From NCBI GenBank assembly GCA_025350775.1, contig JANXXF010000143.1, forward strand, positions 1 to 16,224: a stretch of 16,224 bases of DNA, given 5' to 3'. A program made the position numbers and the translations under genes. The notes beneath the pieces were generated by a model. That model saw only the letters and a program-made list of their open reading frames with translations. It had not been told where the DNA came from and did no database searches. This stretch comes from Actinomycetes bacterium (GTDB lineage: Bacteria; Actinomycetota; Thermoleophilia; Gaiellales; Gaiellaceae). Below are positions 14,464 through 16,224 of the stretch, piece after piece (position 1 is the stretch's first letter; each line of letters opens with the position of its first letter).

Positions 14464-15087
14464 TCACGATTTCTTCAACGCCTGGCGGATGTCGTGAGCG
14501 AGATTTTGCGGCGTCAGGTCGAGTCCGACCCGGAGCGTTGAGACCCATTCACCGTGGCGGTCGAAGACGCGTACGTCGGCCGAGTGAACATCGGAGTTGC
14601 CGGAGTCGACCGCGGAGAGGATGCCGAACTCCTTCCAGAGCGGTCGCATCGCTTGCACGGCGTCTACGAGATAGACCAGTCGCAAGGCACCGCGCTCGGC
14701 GAGGAAGCGGTGAACGCGCACAGGGGTATCGACGCGCGGGTTGACGCTGAAGGCGAGCGGCACGACCTCGGTCTGTTCCGCGTGGGTGAGTAGCGGTAAC
14801 GCGCGGCCGATGATTCCGACGATGATCGGGCACTTCTCTTTGCAGGCGGAGTCGACGAAGGTCGTCACGACGATCTTCCCTGCCGTTTGTTCGGAGCTAA
14901 GCGTTCCGCCTCCGCTTCGCGGCAGTGTGAAGGACGGCAGGTTGATGCCGGGCGGCGCCGTGCTGCCGCGGTAGAGCCTCGCTGCTGGATCAGTGTGCGA
15001 GCTGTCGCGTTGCATCACGATGGTGCCGATCAGGACGCCTCCAACGACGACCGCGCCCAACAGTGCGAGTGTTCGCAGAGATCTCAT
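14464..15087 (-). CDS. SCO1/SenC/PrrC family copper chaperone for cytochrome oxidase
   Basis: The product has 207 residues. An N-terminal signal anchor (about 7-25) places the thioredoxin-like domain outside the membrane. The copper site is intact: CKEKC (Cys82 and Cys86) after VVTTFVDSA, and His168 in SDVHSADVRVFD. SCO proteins deliver copper to the CuA centre of cytochrome c oxidase or keep its cysteines reduced. The ATG overlaps the stop of the TlpA-like gene (ATGA), with GAAGGA about six bases before it. Pairing with a TlpA-like protein fits oxidase or cytochrome c maturation; the oxidase genes themselves are not in the window. Confidence 0.9.
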   Translation of the reverse strand: MRSLRTLALLGAVVVGGVLIGTIVMQRDSSHTDPAARLYRGSTAPPGINLPSFTLPRSGGGTLSSEQTAGKIVVTTFVDSACKEKCPIIVGIIGRALPLLTHAEQTEVVPLAFSVNPRVDTPVRVHRFLAERGALRLVYLVDAVQAMRPLWKEFGILSAVDSGNSDVHSADVRVFDRHGEWVSTLRVGLDLTPQNLAHDIRQALKKS

Positions 15088-15611
15088 CGTTGTCCTTCCG
15101 CCTGGCGGATGCCGTCATCGAGCAGCGTCTCGGAGACCTGCCCGGCGTAGTGGGCAACGATGCGACCGCGCGCGTCGCGCCAGTACGTCTCCGGTATGCC
15201 GGTCAGTCCGTAGCCGTCGTACGTCGCCTCGCCGCTGTCGTGGACCGAGAGGTAGCGGGCGTGGTAGCGACGGAGGAACCGACGTGCGTCCGAGTTGAGA
15301 TCCTGAACGTCGACGCCGAGAAACGCGACGGTGCCGGTGTGCTGCTCTGCCCAGGCGGCAAGCAGCGGCGCCTCGGCCTTATATGGAACACACCAGCTCG
15401 CCCAGAAGTTCAGGACTACCGGATGCCCACGCTGCGAATAGAGCGCGAGCTTGTGTCCCGTGCGGACGGGGCGGATTCCGCGTGGCCAGGTGCCGCCGCT
15501 CTGCCAAATGATCGGGAGAACGAAGGCGGGCGCCTGAGGCTGCTCACCGTGACGGATTGCCTTCACGAGATCGGGCCCTCGCTGCGACGCGACGACCCGC
15601 CAGACGAGCAA
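15084..15611 (-). CDS. TlpA/ResA-like thioredoxin-fold protein with CxxY active site
   Basis: The product has 175 residues from TTG 15611. It has the TlpA/ResA pattern: QAPAFVLP, then VVLNFWASWCVPYKAEAPLL (66-85), VAFLGVDVQD, and the cis-Pro loop GLTGIPETYW (135-144). Where thiol-disulfide oxidoreductases have WCxPC, this reads WCVPY, so the second cysteine is Tyr77. It cannot run a normal dithiol cycle. The start is uncertain. The frame continues upstream without a good start (ASLLGLLVWRVV would be a membrane anchor). An ATG at 15646 overlapping the previous stop (TGATG) is out of frame by one base. A one-base deletion near the N-terminus, or a sequencing error, is possible. Confidence 0.8.
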   Translation of the reverse strand: MLVWRVVASQRGPDLVKAIRHGEQPQAPAFVLPIIWQSGGTWPRGIRPVRTGHKLALYSQRGHPVVLNFWASWCVPYKAEAPLLAAWAEQHTGTVAFLGVDVQDLNSDARRFLRRYHARYLSVHDSGEATYDGYGLTGIPETYWRDARGRIVAHYAGQVSETLLDDGIRQAEGQR

Positions 15612-15645
15612 TCCGAGCAGTGACGCGGCGACTCTTGTTCGGCCA

Positions 15646-15753
15646 TCAGTTATCGCCCTTCGTGTGGCGGCGCATCATCCGCATCATCGCGCCCATCGAG
15701 ATCGGACGGGCGAGGGCGCACGCTGCGAGAACGATTACGGTCGTCGTGGTCAG
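15646..15753 (-). CDS. Small single-span membrane peptide (35 residues)
   Basis: A short frame reads TTTTVIVLAACALARPISMG, then AMMRMMRRHTKGDN. That is one hydrophobic span followed by a positively charged Met/Arg-rich end. It fills the space between the BNR-type gene and the TlpA-like gene. The only start is CTG 15753, overlapping the previous stop (CTGA). Its own stop overlaps an ATG (TGATG). The tight overlaps on both sides favour a real, translationally coupled gene; the CTG start and lack of a known family weaken the call. Confidence 0.4.
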   Translation of the reverse strand: MTTTTVIVLAACALARPISMGAMMRMMRRHTKGDN

Positions 15754-16224
15754 TTGCCCTTGACCGACTGCCAGCTATTGCCGCCGTCGAGCGTGCGATA
15801 GAGCGTCCGGTCGAATCCGACCACGTAGGCGAGCTTCGGGTTGCTGCCCGACCAAGCAACCGGACCCGCGCCCATGGGCAGATCGAGCACGCCGCGCCAT
15901 GTGCGCCCGCCATTGGTGGAGAGGGCGATGCCGGAGCCGGTCGCAAGGATCCGACTCGCGTCGCCGGGGTTGACGGCAAGCCCCATCAGTTGCGCGTCCA
16001 GCAGCTGCTTCCAGGTCGCGCCTCCGTCTCGGCTCTCGAGCAGACCCCGGCCCATGTCACCGGCGAGGATTCGCCGGTCCCAGAGCACGGCGAGCGCCAT
16101 CACGGCCCCGCCAACCTGCTGCGAGACGAGCGCGAACGACTTTCCCCCGTCATGCGAGCGGTAGAGGCCGCGACCAGCAACGGCGGCAAGGAGAGTTCTG
16201 GGGTTGCGCGGATCGACCGCGAAG
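15750..16224 (-). CDS. BNR/Asp-box repeat beta-propeller protein (Ycf48/sialidase-like), 5' end outside window
   Basis: 158 codons are open from the right edge to TGA 15750, so the N-terminus is missing. Four Asp-box repeats are visible: YRSHDGGKSF, ESRDGGATW, STNGGRTW and RTLDGGNSW. They are spaced by blades that start like LAVNPGDASRILATG and ending SVKGN. Such proteins are seven-bladed propellers, often exported, found as Ycf48-like assembly factors or as non-enzymatic relatives of sialidases. No catalytic sialidase residues can be judged from this part. It is the upstream gene of the TlpA-SCO1 chain and ends in a 4-base overlap with the small membrane peptide, so a role in membrane redox complex assembly is plausible but inferred. 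Confidence 0.8.
   Translation of the reverse strand, partial: FAVDPRNPRTLLAAVAGRGLYRSHDGGKSFALVSQQVGGAVMALAVLWDRRILAGDMGRGLLESRDGGATWKQLLDAQLMGLAVNPGDASRILATGSGIALSTNGGRTWRGVLDLPMGAGPVAWSGSNPKLAYVVGFDRTLYRTLDGGNSWQSVKGN

Noticed and set aside
1..16224. CRISPR array, tRNA or rRNA genes, insertion sequence with transposase
   Set aside because: No regularly spaced repeats, no tRNA-like cloverleaf with CCA context, no rRNA stretches and no transposase motifs were seen on either strand by eye.

Overview
The window is about 16 kb of GC-rich bacterial DNA. Codons end mostly in G or C, genes are packed in co-directional runs joined by 4-base ATGA-type stop/start overlaps, and GTG and TTG starts are common. 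This fits an actinobacterium. The Asp23/AmaP-type envelope-stress operon with a sigma-B-like promoter, the SCO1/TlpA pair and the HpaB-type monooxygenase would suit a soil lineage such as Thermoleophilia. That placement is inference; no rRNA or other marker gene is present.

Layout from left to right. (1) 1-4920, minus strand: an oxidative catabolic operon read as GMC oxidoreductase, gluconate-2-dehydrogenase-subunit-3-like partner, short-chain dehydrogenase, HpaB-type flavin monooxygenase, then a cupin-like protein cut by the left edge. (2) 4939-5002: two GC-rich hairpins that separate this operon from the next. (3) 5005-7278, minus strand: an Asp23/Gls24 envelope-stress operon with two Asp23-like proteins, two AmaP-like double-membrane-span proteins and a DUF2273-like small membrane protein, preceded by a clean sigma-B-type promoter. 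(4) 7408-8910, plus strand: an alpha/beta-hydrolase with a broken catalytic triad, then a RadC/JAMM protein. (5) 8900-13766, minus strand: a defence block. From upstream to downstream it holds the 3' part of a type I restriction gene (hsdR), an AbiEi/AbiEii toxin-antitoxin pair, and a fused HsdM-HsdS with only one target-recognition domain. A strong promoter sits between the hsdR remnant and abiEi, so antitoxin, toxin and methylase form one operon. (6) 13760-13940: hsdR stops abruptly at a run of seven G, followed by 162 bp of about 53% GC, then twelve C. This is either an assembly join or an unusual insertion. (7) 14001-16224, minus strand: a DUF1232 membrane protein and a chain of BNR/Ycf48-like protein (cut by the right edge), a 35-residue membrane peptide, a TlpA-like thioredoxin-fold protein and a SCO1 copper chaperone, which suggests cytochrome oxidase or cytochrome c maturation.

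The most interesting points are the AbiE pair built into a type I restriction locus and transcribed with a half-specificity methylase, the homopolymer-bounded island that removes the 5' part of hsdR, the hydrolase whose nucleophile elbow reads GHHTG, and the TlpA-like protein with CVPY where CxxC is expected. I see no CRISPR array, tRNA, rRNA, or insertion sequence with a recognisable transposase.
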